Source of the DNA: Opitutaceae bacterium
GTDB taxonomy: Bacteria; Verrucomicrobiota; Verrucomicrobiia; Opitutales; Opitutaceae
Length of the DNA: 51,435 nt
Reading direction: 5' to 3'
Assembly (NCBI GenBank): GCA_028280955.1
Contig: JANQKU010000026.1
Location: forward strand, 1-51,435
Part shown: in pieces, positions 1 through 7,851 of the stretch
How the letters are laid out: each line of letters begins with the position of its first letter
Position numbering within the stretch: the stretch's first letter is position 1
Made by a program: the position numbers and the translations under genes
Notes under the pieces: generated by a model
Database searches by the model: none
Seen by the model: only the letters and a program-made list of their open reading frames with translations
Told to the model about the DNA's origin: nothing

Positions 1-1085
1 CTACTTTTGAGCGGATTTCTTCTTTGGTTCTGGATGATTTATCGGCAGACTTACTCCTCCGGTTTCGGTGGTTGCTGGCTCGTTTATCAATTGATTCAGG
101 TAAGCCGGAGCAAACTGTCGGCTTGGTTTCAGAGGTGGAGAACCTTGCTGAAACGTTGCCGGAGGATGCCGTAGAGGAAGGGGTTCTTCCACTGGTGTTG
201 AGCTATTCTTTGCTGCTTCGGGCGGAAGCTGCGTTTGCGCTTGATCAGGCTGAAGAGGCAATCGTCACTTTGGAGGCGTTGCGGGAGCGCTATCCAGGGA
301 GTGAAGCGGCTATCTTCTCTTATATAATACAGGCGAGATTTTTTTCAGAGACTAATCGGACAGTCGATGCCCAACAATTATTGATCTATATGGCAGATAA
401 TTTCAGTGAGAGTCCGTATGCGCCGATGGCTCTCTATGAAGCGGCTTTGAATGCAGAAAAAAGGGGAGCAGCCACTTATCTGATGGAGGCAAATCAATTG
501 TTGCAAAGATTGGTGGAGGATTATCCCGAAGAGGAAGAATTTATCTTTTTCTCCCGATTGAAGCAGGCAGATGTTCTGCGCAAGTTGAATCAGTTCAGCG
601 CTGCTCAGCGTATTTATGAATTTCTGGAGAATACATTTCCCAATCGGCCTGATCAAATTTTGGCTCAGTTGTCTTTGGCGGATTGTCTGTTGGCTCAGGT
701 GGGCAGAGATCCCTCTAAATTAGGAGGGGCTATTTCCAGGTTGGAGAGATTAAGGGATCTCCCGGATGCTCCGGTCGATTTAAGAGTGGAAGCGGGTTAT
801 AAGTTGGCGATGGCCTGGCAGAACAATGGTGATCTGATGCGGGCAAAGCAGATCCACTGGGCTTTGTTTGTGGAGTTTGTTCAGGATGAGGCGAAATCCG
901 AGCAGCTGAAGGCAACGGGGCGTTATTGGATAGCGCGTTCCTTACTGAATCTGGGAGAACTGGAGGAACAGGCTGATGAGTTGGAGAATGCCAGAAGCGC
1001 TTACCAATCGATTCTTCAATATAATCTTCCGGGAGCGACGTTGGCGAAAGCTCGCCTTACGGGTCTTCTGCAAAGTAATTTATAA
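1..1085 (+). CDS. TPR-repeat protein, 3' part of gene (5' end outside window)
   Basis: The reading frame is open to the left edge of the window. The first possible start inside it is a TTG at 24, so this is the C-terminal part (about 360 residues) of a longer gene. The sequence is helical with repeated TPR-like units, for example around residues 85-130, 165-205 and 255-290 counted from the TTG. These carry the A/Y/P spacing typical of tetratricopeptide repeats, such as YPEEEE and FPNRPDQ. No catalytic motif is visible. The gene ends 17 bases before an exbB/tolQ homologue, so it is probably co-transcribed with the ExbB-ExbD module and acts in the periplasm or outer membrane as an assembly or scaffold protein. 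That role is inferred from context. The TPR call is fairly secure, the exact function unknown. Confidence 0.75.
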   Translation, partial: TFERISSLVLDDLSADLLLRFRWLLARLSIDSGKPEQTVGLVSEVENLAETLPEDAVEEGVLPLVLSYSLLLRAEAAFALDQAEEAIVTLEALRERYPGSEAAIFSYIIQARFFSETNRTVDAQQLLIYMADNFSESPYAPMALYEAALNAEKRGAATYLMEANQLLQRLVEDYPEEEEFIFFSRLKQADVLRKLNQFSAAQRIYEFLENTFPNRPDQILAQLSLADCLLAQVGRDPSKLGGAISRLERLRDLPDAPVDLRVEAGYKLAMAWQNNGDLMRAKQIHWALFVEFVQDEAKSEQLKATGRYWIARSLLNLGELEEQADELENARSAYQSILQYNLPGATLAKARLTGLLQSNL

Positions 1086-1102
1086 TCAAAATGAAATAAG
1101 TG

Positions 1103-1771
1103 ATGAGTTGGGAAAAGATCAGTTTGCTGGAATTATTTAAGATGGGAGGACCCGTTATGTGGGTCTTTCTTTTTCTGAGTGTGGTTGGTCTGGTTCTCTT
1201 TATTGAGCGTGCGTTGTATTTACACCGGGGGCAGATTCGATCCTCCGAATTTTTGGAGGGTATCAAGAATATCATCCGAAAACGCCGATTAGTTGAGGCT
1301 TTGACGGTGGCAGAAGAAACGCCGGGGCCGGTGGCCGGGATTGTCAAGGCCGGGTTGCTGCAGTTTGAGGAGCCGGAGGAGAAGATTCGGTTTGCCATCC
1401 AGGAAACCGCTTTGGTGGAGATTCCGGCTTTGGAGCGTCGGGTAGGCTCGATTGCCGCGATTGCCCAAACGGCGCCAATGATTGGTTTGTTGGGGACGAT
1501 CCTGGGAATGATACAGACGTTCTACCAGTTTGAGGTAGAGGGTGGCTATGCGGCGGCCGATGTTTTATCAGGTGGGATGTGGCAGGCGCTTCTGACGACA
1601 GCGGCCGGGCTTTCCGTTGGGATAGCGGCTCATTTGGCTTACCATTTTTTATCCGGCAGGGTGAAAGCGTTGGTCTACGATATGGAATGGGTGGGGAATG
1701 AAACGCTGCAGTTTCTTCTTTCGGAGAGGAAACGGCATCAGATGATTGATCAGGAGAAGCATTCTGGATGA
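1103..1771 (+). CDS. exbB: ExbB/TolQ/MotA-family proton channel protein
   Basis: This is an inner-membrane proton channel subunit that, with ExbD/TolR, converts proton-motive force into mechanical work on a periplasmic partner. It is about 222 residues long. A first hydrophobic segment lies near residues 13-33. The hallmark ExbB/TolQ stretch APMIGLLGTILGMI starts near residue 130, followed by a third membrane segment (ALLTTAAGLSVGIAAHLAYHF). A GTG at 1100 directly precedes the ATG at 1103 and either could be the start. Neither has a clear Shine-Dalgarno sequence. The stop overlaps the start of the ExbD gene (ATGA), which indicates translational coupling. Sequence alone does not separate ExbB from TolQ; the symbol is a family-level choice. 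Confidence 0.88.
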   Translation: MSWEKISLLELFKMGGPVMWVFLFLSVVGLVLFIERALYLHRGQIRSSEFLEGIKNIIRKRRLVEALTVAEETPGPVAGIVKAGLLQFEEPEEKIRFAIQETALVEIPALERRVGSIAAIAQTAPMIGLLGTILGMIQTFYQFEVEGGYAAADVLSGGMWQALLTTAAGLSVGIAAHLAYHFLSGRVKALVYDMEWVGNETLQFLLSERKRHQMIDQEKHSG

Positions 1772-2223
1772 TAACCCGATCGTTTCAGTTTACCAACCAT
1801 CTACGAACGAGACCACGGTCTTTTGATGTGGTGCCAATGATCGATGTGTGTCTGATCTTTATTTTCTTTTCCCTCTTGAGTTCGAAATTTGTTTTGGCGC
1901 CCGGAGTGTCACTGCATTTGCCGGATAGTCGATATGCCGATTTGGATGCATTGCCTGTTTACCAGGTGTTGACCATTGGAGAGGTAGGTGGAGAGGAAAG
2001 GATTATTTATGATGGAGCCATTCACAATCTGGCGTCTTTTGAGAGATCCTTGGAATCGGTTGCAGAGGAAATCAAAAATACGGTGTTGTTAATCCGTCTC
2101 GATGAACATATTTCGGTGCAGACTTTAGTTCGAGTATGTGATGTGGCCAGGGAGAAGGGATTTAAACAGGTGCAGATAGCTGCTGAGGTCGAGAATGAGA
2201 CAATTTCTGATTTTCAGAATTAG
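1768..2223 (+). CDS. exbD: ExbD/TolR-family biopolymer transport protein
   Basis: This is the partner of the upstream ExbB/TolQ protein: one N-terminal membrane helix carrying the proton-accepting Asp and a periplasmic domain. It has 151 residues. The family signature is visible as VVPMIDVCLIFIFF near residues 21-35, with the conserved Asp, followed by a V-x-LP element (GVSLHLPDS). The C-terminal half has the usual ExbD-like beta pattern ending in a helix (VCDVAREKGFKQVQIAAE). It overlaps exbB by four bases (ATGA), and nine bases separate its stop from the next gene. Nothing is odd apart from the missing Shine-Dalgarno site. Confidence 0.88.
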   Translation: MITRSFQFTNHLRTRPRSFDVVPMIDVCLIFIFFSLLSSKFVLAPGVSLHLPDSRYADLDALPVYQVLTIGEVGGEERIIYDGAIHNLASFERSLESVAEEIKNTVLLIRLDEHISVQTLVRVCDVAREKGFKQVQIAAEVENETISDFQN

Positions 2224-2232
2224 GGTTTAAAG

Positions 2233-3024
2233 ATGTCTGAATCAATGGAATCTGCCACAGTGATTGCAGGAGGAGAGAAGAGGCGTTGCCTACGAAGCCA
2301 AAAGAGGGCTTGGGTTATCGCTATTGTGATTGCAGTGGTTGTTCATGGTGTAGCCTTGAGTTTTTTTCAATTGTCCGAGCCGGAATCATCGGCCAAGCAA
2401 GAGATGCCTTCGAAGGTTCTTTTGGCTGGGATTGATCGGACGGTGGATCAGATGTTGAAGGAACAGCTGGAGTTTTCTGACCATAAGCCTCTTTTTTTAC
2501 CGACAAAGTGGAATTATGCGAACTCAGAAAAATTCTCTGTTAAGAGTAATGAGTTGGTGGAGATTTTCGGGGATTATGAACCTTCCTTTTTGTCATCTGA
2601 GGGTGTTGCCGGAGATCTGGTTCAGATTTCTGAAGAGATGATAGAGGATCCAATAGACGCATTGGAAGGCGGAGATCAAGGTTATGCGGAGGCTTTGGGT
2701 CGACGGGATGATCCTATCAAACCGGTTTCTGCACGAATGGCGGCTTTTGCCGTCTACTCGGCTACCGGGGGAAATCTGGTCTTTTCAGCGGAGGTGATAT
2801 TGCGGGAAGAAGTGGAGGGAAGTGTTCCTATTGAGGGTATTTGGTGGGAGCCGCTGGAGTTTTTGCTTTTGATTGATGTAACGGGTCCGGTTGGCCGACC
2901 TTTGTTGACGCTTGGTTCAGGGGTGGAAGAAGTCGATGATTTCTTCCGCAGTTTCGTTTCTTTTCAGTTGAATTTGAAAGGGAAATTAGGGCCCGGTTAT
3001 TACCGGGTTCTCATAGGGCCATAA
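2233..3024 (+). CDS. Single-pass membrane protein in TonB/TolA position, unknown family
   Basis: The protein has 263 residues. After a charged N-terminus (GGEKRRCLRSQKR) there is one hydrophobic helix at about residues 27-47 (AWVIAIVIAVVVHGVALSFF), an N-in topology like TonB or TolA. The remaining roughly 215 residues would be periplasmic and acidic. I see neither a proline-rich spacer nor a recognisable TonB C-terminal domain. The C-terminal section instead reads like a small beta-rich domain (FLLLIDVTGPVGRPLLTLGSG) ending in GPGYYRVLIGP. It follows exbD by nine bases and is the last gene of the operon, so it is likely the energised partner of the ExbBD channel. That function is inferred from position only. 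Confidence 0.6.
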   Translation: MSESMESATVIAGGEKRRCLRSQKRAWVIAIVIAVVVHGVALSFFQLSEPESSAKQEMPSKVLLAGIDRTVDQMLKEQLEFSDHKPLFLPTKWNYANSEKFSVKSNELVEIFGDYEPSFLSSEGVAGDLVQISEEMIEDPIDALEGGDQGYAEALGRRDDPIKPVSARMAAFAVYSATGGNLVFSAEVILREEVEGSVPIEGIWWEPLEFLLLIDVTGPVGRPLLTLGSGVEEVDDFFRSFVSFQLNLKGKLGPGYYRVLIGP

Positions 3025-3050
3025 GGCGGCAGAATTTTTTAAAATAACAG

Positions 3051-3079
3051 TTGACGGCAAATTTTGGGTTATGCATGTT
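3051..3079 (+). promoter_or_regulatory. Possible promoter of the tRNA-Thr/tuf unit
   Basis: TTGACG at 3051-3056 is a good -35 match. At 17 bases spacing the -10 would be CATGTT, a weak match. It lies 41 bases before the tRNA, a reasonable place for a stable-RNA promoter, but the -10 is poor. Confidence 0.25.
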
Positions 3080-3119
3080 CTCCCTTCACTTTAAATTTAC
3101 ACAAGCACTGAACTATAGT

Positions 3120-3195
3120 GCCCTTGTAGCTCAGTTGGCAGAGCGCGTCCTTGGTAAGGACGAGGTCGGCGGTTCAAATCCGCTCGAGGGCTCCA
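3120..3195 (+). tRNA. tRNA-Thr (GGT)
   Basis: It folds as a standard cloverleaf. The 7-bp acceptor stem GCCCTTG/CGAGGGC has one G-U pair. The D arm is GCTC..GAGC. The anticodon stem CGTCC/GGACG encloses loop TTGGTAA with anticodon GGT. The T arm has loop TTCAAAT, and CCA is encoded at 3193-3195. It lies 73 bases upstream of tuf, and tRNA-Trp follows tuf, so the two tRNAs were probably part of the same primary transcript as tuf and secE. Confidence 0.95.
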
Positions 3196-3268
3196 GAAAT
3201 GGAAGCCGGTTGTTTTCCCCGGCTTAAACCAACGGAGAGCAATAACAATATATTAATTAATCAAGCAG

Positions 3269-4459
3269 ATGGCTAAAGGAACCTTCGAAAGAACCAAACC
3301 ACATGTTAACGTAGGCACGATCGGTCACGTTGACCATGGGAAAACGACTCTTACCACGGCAATTTTGTCCGTTCAGGCTAGTAAAGGCCTGGCTGAGGTC
3401 AAAACGTACGCAGATATCGCTAAAGGCGGAACTGTGCGCGACGCCTCCAAAATTGTGACTATTTCCGTGGCTCACGTCGAATATGAATCAGACAAGCGTC
3501 ACTACGCTCATGTGGATTGTCCAGGACATGCTGACTTCGTCAAAAACATGATCACAGGCGCTGCTCAGATGGATGGTGCCATTCTTGTGGTGAGTGCTTC
3601 TGATGGACCTATGCCTCAAACCCGTGAGCATATCTTGTTGGCTCGTCAGGTGGGTGTTCCTAATATTGTCGTTTTCCTCAATAAGGTTGATCTTATTGAT
3701 GATGAAGAGCTGCTCGAGCTCGTTGAAATGGAAATCCGTGAGTTGCTCACCAAGTATGATTTCCCTGGTGATGATGCAACGATTGTTCGTGGATCGGCAA
3801 CCGCCGCTTTGGAAGGTAAAGATGAAGGTAAAGCATCTGTTCAGGCTCTTATGGAAGCGATTGATGCTGAAATTCCTGAGCCAGATCGCGAAGTCGACAA
3901 GCCATTCCTTATGTCTGTTGAAGACGTTTTCTCCATTACAGGTCGTGGTACTGTGGCAACTGGTCGTATTGAGCGTGGTGTCGTAAAAGTTGGCGACACT
4001 GTTGAGATCGTTGGGATCAAAGATACTGCCTCAACCACTGTAACCGGTGTGGAAATGTTCCGTAAAATGCTGGACCAAGGTCAGGCTGGGGACAATGTTG
4101 GGTTACTTCTTCGCGGTGTTGAAAAGGAAGCGATTGAGCGTGGCCAGGTATTGGCTGCTCCGAAATCCATCACTCCTCACAAGCGTGCGAAGGCAGAGAT
4201 CTATGTTTTATCCAAGGATGAAGGCGGTCGCCACACTCCATTCTTTAAAGGGTATCGCCCGCAGTTCTACTTTAGAACAACGGATGTTACCGGGATCGTA
4301 ACACTACCTGCGGATGTCGAAATGGTTATGCCTGGCGACAATGTCAGCATCGAAATCGACCTGATCGTTCCGATCGCTATGGAAGCAACCCAGCGATTTG
4401 CCATTCGCGAAGGTGGCCGCACCGTCGGTGCCGGTCGTATTACCGAAATCATCGAATAA
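3269..4459 (+). CDS. tuf: Elongation factor Tu
   Basis: This GTPase delivers aminoacyl-tRNA to the ribosome. Its 396 residues match the usual length. G1 GHVDHGKT is at 19-26, DCPGH at 83-87, NKVD at 138-141 and GSA at 175-177. Domains 2 and 3 are complete and end with the conserved [12 protein letters not shown]. The start ATG has no nearby Shine-Dalgarno sequence; the nearest GGAGAG is about 30 bases upstream. The odd feature is switch I. Where almost all bacterial EF-Tu proteins have an ARGITI sequence, this one reads SKIVTI at 60-65, preceded by KGGTVRDA. The Mg-coordinating Thr (T64) is kept. Everything else is canonical, so this looks like a functional lineage-specific EF-Tu and not a decayed copy. 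Confidence 0.98.
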   Translation: MAKGTFERTKPHVNVGTIGHVDHGKTTLTTAILSVQASKGLAEVKTYADIAKGGTVRDASKIVTISVAHVEYESDKRHYAHVDCPGHADFVKNMITGAAQMDGAILVVSASDGPMPQTREHILLARQVGVPNIVVFLNKVDLIDDEELLELVEMEIRELLTKYDFPGDDATIVRGSATAALEGKDEGKASVQALMEAIDAEIPEPDREVDKPFLMSVEDVFSITGRGTVATGRIERGVVKVGDTVEIVGIKDTASTTVTGVEMFRKMLDQGQAGDNVGLLLRGVEKEAIERGQVLAAPKSITPHKRAKAEIYVLSKDEGGRHTPFFKGYRPQFYFRTTDVTGIVTLPADVEMVMPGDNVSIEIDLIVPIAMEATQRFAIREGGRTVGAGRITEIIE

Positions 4460-4542
4460 TAACCCGCTTATTGCATTTCATTGATCAGCCGGGATTCCTC
4501 TTTCAGGGTTTCCCGGCAATTTCGTTTTTAACTCATGCCTGG

Positions 4543-4618
4543 AGGACAGTAGCTCAATTGGTAGAGTAGCGGTCTCCAAAACCGACGGTTGGGGGTTCGA
4601 TTCCCTCCTGTCCTGCCA
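4543..4618 (+). tRNA. tRNA-Trp (CCA)
   Basis: The 7-bp acceptor stem AGGACAG/CTGTCCT is followed by discriminator G and an encoded CCA at 4616-4618. The anticodon loop CTCCAAA carries anticodon CCA. The T loop is TTCGATT. The base of the anticodon stem (G-A) is mismatched, but the loop and stem sequence is otherwise like that of known tRNA-Trp. It lies between tuf and secE, a common bacterial arrangement. Confidence 0.95.
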
Positions 4619-4634
4619 TTTTTCCCCGAAACAT

Positions 4635-4838
4635 ATGAAAAACCCATTTCGCAGTATTCGTGTCTTTTTTGGTGAGACAGTTGCTGAGCTGAAGAAGGCC
4701 ACTTGGCCGACTTTAGTGGAGCTGCGTGACTCGACAATTGTGGTCCTTGTTGCCATCGCGATTCTTGGGGTATTTATTATGATAACCGATTTTTCCCTGT
4801 TCCAAGTGGTTGACCTCTTTTCTTCGTGGGTTCGCTAG
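4635..4838 (+). CDS. secE: Preprotein translocase subunit SecE
   Basis: This small essential subunit clamps SecY in the SecYEG channel. It has 67 residues, the short single-TM form. The amphipathic SecE signature ETVAELKKATWPT at residues 14-26 is followed by one transmembrane helix (VVLVAIAILGVFIMITDF). It lies 16 bases after tRNA-Trp and 15 bases before nusG, the classic secE-nusG pair. No Shine-Dalgarno sequence is visible before the ATG. Confidence 0.95.
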   Translation: MKNPFRSIRVFFGETVAELKKATWPTLVELRDSTIVVLVAIAILGVFIMITDFSLFQVVDLFSSWVR

Positions 4839-4853
4839 TTTTTATTTAACTTC

Positions 4854-5432
4854 ATGTCCGGCCAAACACAGACCCCCAGTGGCGCACAATGGTTTGCGTT
4901 GCACACTCTCTCTAATAAAGAGGGGAGAGTTAAGCAGTACATTGAACGGTACAAAACGATCGAAGAACTGGATGATTATATTTTTGAAGTTCTTTTGCCA
5001 ACAGAGGTTGTTTCCGAAGTAAAACAGGGTAAGAAAAAAAGCCAGGAACGGAAATTAATGCCCGGTTACGTTTTCATTCACATGAAATTGTACGATGAAA
5101 ACGGCAAAATTCTAAACAAGCCATGGTACTTTGTGAAAGAAACTTCCGGAGTGATTTCGTTTGTTGGCGGGGAAAAGCCATCGCCTCTGAGAGAAGCGGA
5201 GATCTCGGATATCCGTGCCCGAATGGAAGCTGCTTCCGGTAAAGAGACACCCAAGGTTCAGTATGAGATCGCTGAAGAGGTTAAAATTACCGATGGACCC
5301 TTTCTCAATCTTAACGGAAGGATTGATGAAATCGATCCCGAGAGGGGTAAACTTAAAGTTTCTGTTTCGATATTCGGACGTTTCACTCCTGTGGAACTAG
5401 AATATTGGCAGGTTGAACGCATTACGGAATAA
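4854..5432 (+). CDS. nusG: Transcription termination/antitermination factor NusG
   Basis: NusG is a processivity factor that binds RNA polymerase and couples it to Rho or the ribosome. It has 192 residues. The N-terminal NGN domain contains WFALHTLSNKEGRVKQYIE and the LMPGYVFIHM core. The C-terminal KOW domain has GPFLNLNGRIDEIDPERGKL followed by FGRFTPVELEYWQVE. Between the domains a short extra element (KPSPLREAEISDIRARMEA) is seen, as in many non-proteobacterial NusG proteins. It is the first gene of the nusG-rplKAJL block; rplK starts six bases after its stop. Confidence 0.97.
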   Translation: MSGQTQTPSGAQWFALHTLSNKEGRVKQYIERYKTIEELDDYIFEVLLPTEVVSEVKQGKKKSQERKLMPGYVFIHMKLYDENGKILNKPWYFVKETSGVISFVGGEKPSPLREAEISDIRARMEAASGKETPKVQYEIAEEVKITDGPFLNLNGRIDEIDPERGKLKVSVSIFGRFTPVELEYWQVERITE

Positions 5433-5438
5433 CGTTTT

Positions 5439-5864
5439 ATGGCCAAGAAAATAACAGGCTACATTCGACTACAACTTCCTGCTGGCGCAGCGAATCCGGC
5501 TCCTCCTGTGGGACCCGCATTAGGTGCTCAAGGCGTCAATATCATGGCGTTTTGTAAGGAGTTTAACGCAAAAACAAAGGATCAGGCAGGGATGATTCTT
5601 CCTACAGTGATTACTGTTTATGCAGATAAGTCTTTCACTTTTATCCTGAAATCTCCCCCTGCTGCTGTGCTTTTGAAAAAAGCTGCCGGGATTGCCAAGG
5701 GGTCCGGTGTTCCGAATCGTGACAAGGTCGGAACGGTGACACGGAAACAGCTCCTGGAAATTGTAAATACCAAACGAAAAGATTTAAATGCCAATACGGA
5801 TGAGGCCGCTATCGAGATCATAGCTGGAACAGCTCGGAGTATGGGTATTGATGTTGTTGACTAG
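5439..5864 (+). CDS. rplK: 50S ribosomal protein L11
   Basis: L11 forms the GTPase-associated centre with L10/L12 and binds 23S rRNA. It has 141 residues, the normal length. The N-terminal [20 protein letters not shown] motif, with conserved prolines, and the C-terminal RNA-binding domain ([20 protein letters not shown]) are both typical. Only six bases follow the nusG stop and no Shine-Dalgarno sequence is visible, so translation is probably coupled or driven by the AT-rich start context. Confidence 0.98.
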   Translation: MAKKITGYIRLQLPAGAANPAPPVGPALGAQGVNIMAFCKEFNAKTKDQAGMILPTVITVYADKSFTFILKSPPAAVLLKKAAGIAKGSGVPNRDKVGTVTRKQLLEIVNTKRKDLNANTDEAAIEIIAGTARSMGIDVVD

Positions 5865-5918
5865 AAGAAAAACCCTCAAGCAGGAGCTTCACGGCGTTGG
5901 AACTGCAAGGAAATAAAA

Positions 5919-6611
5919 ATGAGTAAACCCACTAAGAAATATCGCGCTTCTCTCGAAGTTGCCGATTTGAGTAAAGAATACTCAATTGCGGAAGCAGTTG
6001 ATATTCTTTATAAATTCCCCAAGGCCAAGTTTGATGAAACGATCGAGGTTTCTCTGCGCTTGGCTGCAGACCCTCGCCAGGGTGAACAAATGGTGCGGGG
6101 GACAGTGACCCTTCCTCATGGAAGTGGAAAAAAAGTAACGGTCCTAGCTTTTACCAATGATGCAGAAGCAGCTCTGGCTGCCGGGGCAGATCATGCCGGA
6201 CTGAAGGACTACATGGAAAAGATTTCCGATGGGTGGCTCGATTTTGATGTCGCTGTGGCAACTCCGGAAGCGATGAAAGAGGTTCGCACGATCGCACGTG
6301 TGCTGGGTCCCAAGGGTTTGATGCCCAATCCAAAATCCGGAACAGTCAGTGATAATATTGCCGAAGCGATCAAGGCAGTGAAAGCCGGTCGTGTTGAATT
6401 TAAAATGGATAAGACTGCCAATATAGGTGTTGGCGTTGGGAAATGCTCCTTTTCACAAGAGCAGGTTTCTGAAAACGTCAAGGCACTGATTACGGCTGTG
6501 GGCAATGCTCGTCCAGCTGGCGTAAAGGGCCGATACATCCTCAACGTGGCGGTTGCTGCTACCATGACTCCGAGTGTTTCTTTGGCCTCGGGTGAATACA
6601 TTAACTTTTGA
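5919..6611 (+). CDS. rplA: 50S ribosomal protein L1
   Basis: L1 forms the mobile L1 stalk and in many bacteria represses its own operon. It has 230 residues, the standard length. The L1 signature VLGPKGLMPNPKSGTV is at about residues 128-143 and the C-terminal NVAVAATMTPSVSL element is present. An AAGG lies about ten bases before the ATG, one of the few genes here with a plausible Shine-Dalgarno site. It follows rplK by 54 bases. Confidence 0.98.
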   Translation: MSKPTKKYRASLEVADLSKEYSIAEAVDILYKFPKAKFDETIEVSLRLAADPRQGEQMVRGTVTLPHGSGKKVTVLAFTNDAEAALAAGADHAGLKDYMEKISDGWLDFDVAVATPEAMKEVRTIARVLGPKGLMPNPKSGTVSDNIAEAIKAVKAGRVEFKMDKTANIGVGVGKCSFSQEQVSENVKALITAVGNARPAGVKGRYILNVAVAATMTPSVSLASGEYINF

Positions 6612-6626
6612 TCGGAGACACTATCG

Positions 6627-7136
6627 ATGAGACAAGAAAAAGAATTACTTGTAGATGAGGTTTCAAGTCATCTAACAAAATCTGACTACGTTTATCTTGC
6701 GAACTACGACCGCATAACTGTTAGTGAGGTATCTGATCTGCGCAAAGAACTGGCTGCACAAGAGGCAGAGTTTCATGTTGTTAAGAACAATATTTTAAGA
6801 GTCGCCGCCAAGAAGTTGGAGTTACCTGATCTGGATGAATGGTTGACTGGTCCGACTGCTATCATTGTAGGAGGAGAAAATCCCAGTGGCGTGGCCAAGG
6901 TGCTCAAGACATTTTCGAAAAAAGTCGAGAAACCTGAAGTAAAGGTGGGAGTCCTCAGTAAGAAAACGATGTCTTCTGATGAGGTGAGCCAGTTGGCTGA
7001 ACTGCCATCGATTGAAGCACTTCGGGCTCAACTGCTCGGTCTTTTGCAACAACCAGCCCAGAGCATGTTGTTTATTCTCAATGGCGTGCCGACCAGTTTC
7101 TTGAATGTCTTACAGGCTAAGGCGGACAAGGCGTAA
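6627..7136 (+). CDS. rplJ: 50S ribosomal protein L10
   Basis: L10 is the stalk base that anchors L7/L12 dimers. Its 169 residues match the family. The N-terminal rRNA-binding part contains YVYLANYDRITVSEVSDLRKEL and VVKNNILRVAAKK. The C-terminal helix (AQLLGLLQQPAQSMLFILNGVPTSF) is the L12 attachment region. Only 15 bases separate it from rplA, so there is no room for a large L10 leader between them. A weak GGAG lies before the start. Confidence 0.97.
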   Translation: MRQEKELLVDEVSSHLTKSDYVYLANYDRITVSEVSDLRKELAAQEAEFHVVKNNILRVAAKKLELPDLDEWLTGPTAIIVGGENPSGVAKVLKTFSKKVEKPEVKVGVLSKKTMSSDEVSQLAELPSIEALRAQLLGLLQQPAQSMLFILNGVPTSFLNVLQAKADKA

Positions 7137-7295
7137 ATCATAAAATAGATCGTTACTTAAATGAAAATTTCCGAAATGTAGACTGATTCAGCCTTCGTTT
7201 CAAAACAGACAAATAACCATTAATCCAAAGAACCAGGCTAGGGGAGATTCCCTTAAAAATTCCTTTATGGAATACTAGTCATTCAAGGAATCAAA
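7137..7295 (+). other. rplJ-rplL spacer with small hairpins
   Basis: This 159-base spacer is AT-rich. Near its 3' end are two short hairpins, GGGA-GAT-TCCC and ATTCC-TTTAT-GGAAT, then an AAGGA ribosome site for rplL. A separate ribosome site and structured leader would fit the need for extra L7/L12 (four to six copies per ribosome). No promoter is clear. Confidence 0.4.
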
Positions 7296-7679
7296 ATGTC
7301 AGATATAACAAAAGAACAAGTAATCGACTGGTTGAGTAATCAGTCTGTCATCGAAGTTGCAGGTCTTGTAAAAGACTTGGAAGAAAAATGGGGCGTGAGT
7401 GCTGCTGCACCCGTCGCTGTCGCTGCTGCTCCAGCAGGTGGTGGTGATGCTGCTCCTGCTGAAGAGAAAACCGAGTTTGATGTCATCTTTGCCGCTGCCG
7501 GAGACAACAAGATCGCTTCTATCAAGGAAGTTCGCGCGATCACTGGTCTCGGACTGAAGGAAGCAAAGGACTTGGTTGAAGGTGCTCCGAAGCCGGTTAA
7601 GGAAGGTGTTTCCAAGGAAGAGGCTGATAGTATCAAGGAAAAACTCGAAGCCGCTGGCGCAAAAGTCGAAGTCAAGTAA
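7296..7679 (+). CDS. rplL: 50S ribosomal protein L7/L12
   Basis: L7/L12 is the multicopy stalk protein that recruits translational GTPases. It has 127 residues. An N-terminal dimerisation domain is followed by an Ala/Pro/Gly hinge ([21 protein letters not shown]). The highly conserved C-terminal domain contains [20 protein letters not shown] and ends in [14 protein letters not shown]. The AAGGA sequence upstream gives a clear ribosome site, stronger than for its neighbours. Confidence 0.98.
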   Translation: MSDITKEQVIDWLSNQSVIEVAGLVKDLEEKWGVSAAAPVAVAAAPAGGGDAAPAEEKTEFDVIFAAAGDNKIASIKEVRAITGLGLKEAKDLVEGAPKPVKEGVSKEEADSIKEKLEAAGAKVEVK

Positions 7680-7720
7680 CATTGCTGCTTACTGTTTGTT
7701 TCATAACTTCTATTTCAGAG

Positions 7721-7793
7721 GACAGATCCGGGAAAAAGCCGAATCTGTCTTCTCTGTTTTCATTTCAGGGCGAAATCAGGCCGGGTTTCGCCT
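7721..7793 (+). terminator. Tandem hairpins between rplL and rpoB (attenuator or processing site)
   Basis: The first hairpin pairs GACAGAT (7721-7727) with ATCTGTC (7743-7749), with a possible inner CGG/CCG pairing, and is followed by a pyrimidine-rich TTCTCTGTTTTC. The second pairs AGGGCGAAA with TTTCGCCT at 7768-7793 around a 10-base loop. Neither has a full U tract, so partial termination or an RNase cleavage site is more likely than a full stop. Attenuation between rplL and rpoB is known in E. coli. Confidence 0.55.
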
Positions 7794-7851
7794 CAAAGTT
7801 CGTACCGTTTTCTCATATATTTAGACCCCCTCCACTTGAAAGGTAAGACTC

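Noticed and set aside
1-261. Minus-strand 86-residue ORF at the window start
   Set aside because: It lies entirely inside the TPR gene and has low-complexity proline-rich composition typical of a shadow frame.
2987-3010. Hairpin CCCGGT-TATT-ACCGGG at the end of the tonB-slot gene as a terminator
   Set aside because: The stem lies inside the coding region and no U tract follows at the right distance.
4478-4756. Minus-strand ORFs over the tRNA-Trp region (92 and 69 residues)
   Set aside because: They are translations of the tRNA-Trp gene in the wrong strand, a well-known artefact; the region is explained by the tRNA and secE.
7299-7682. Minus-strand 127-residue ORFs over rplL
   Set aside because: They exactly shadow the Ala-rich rplL gene.
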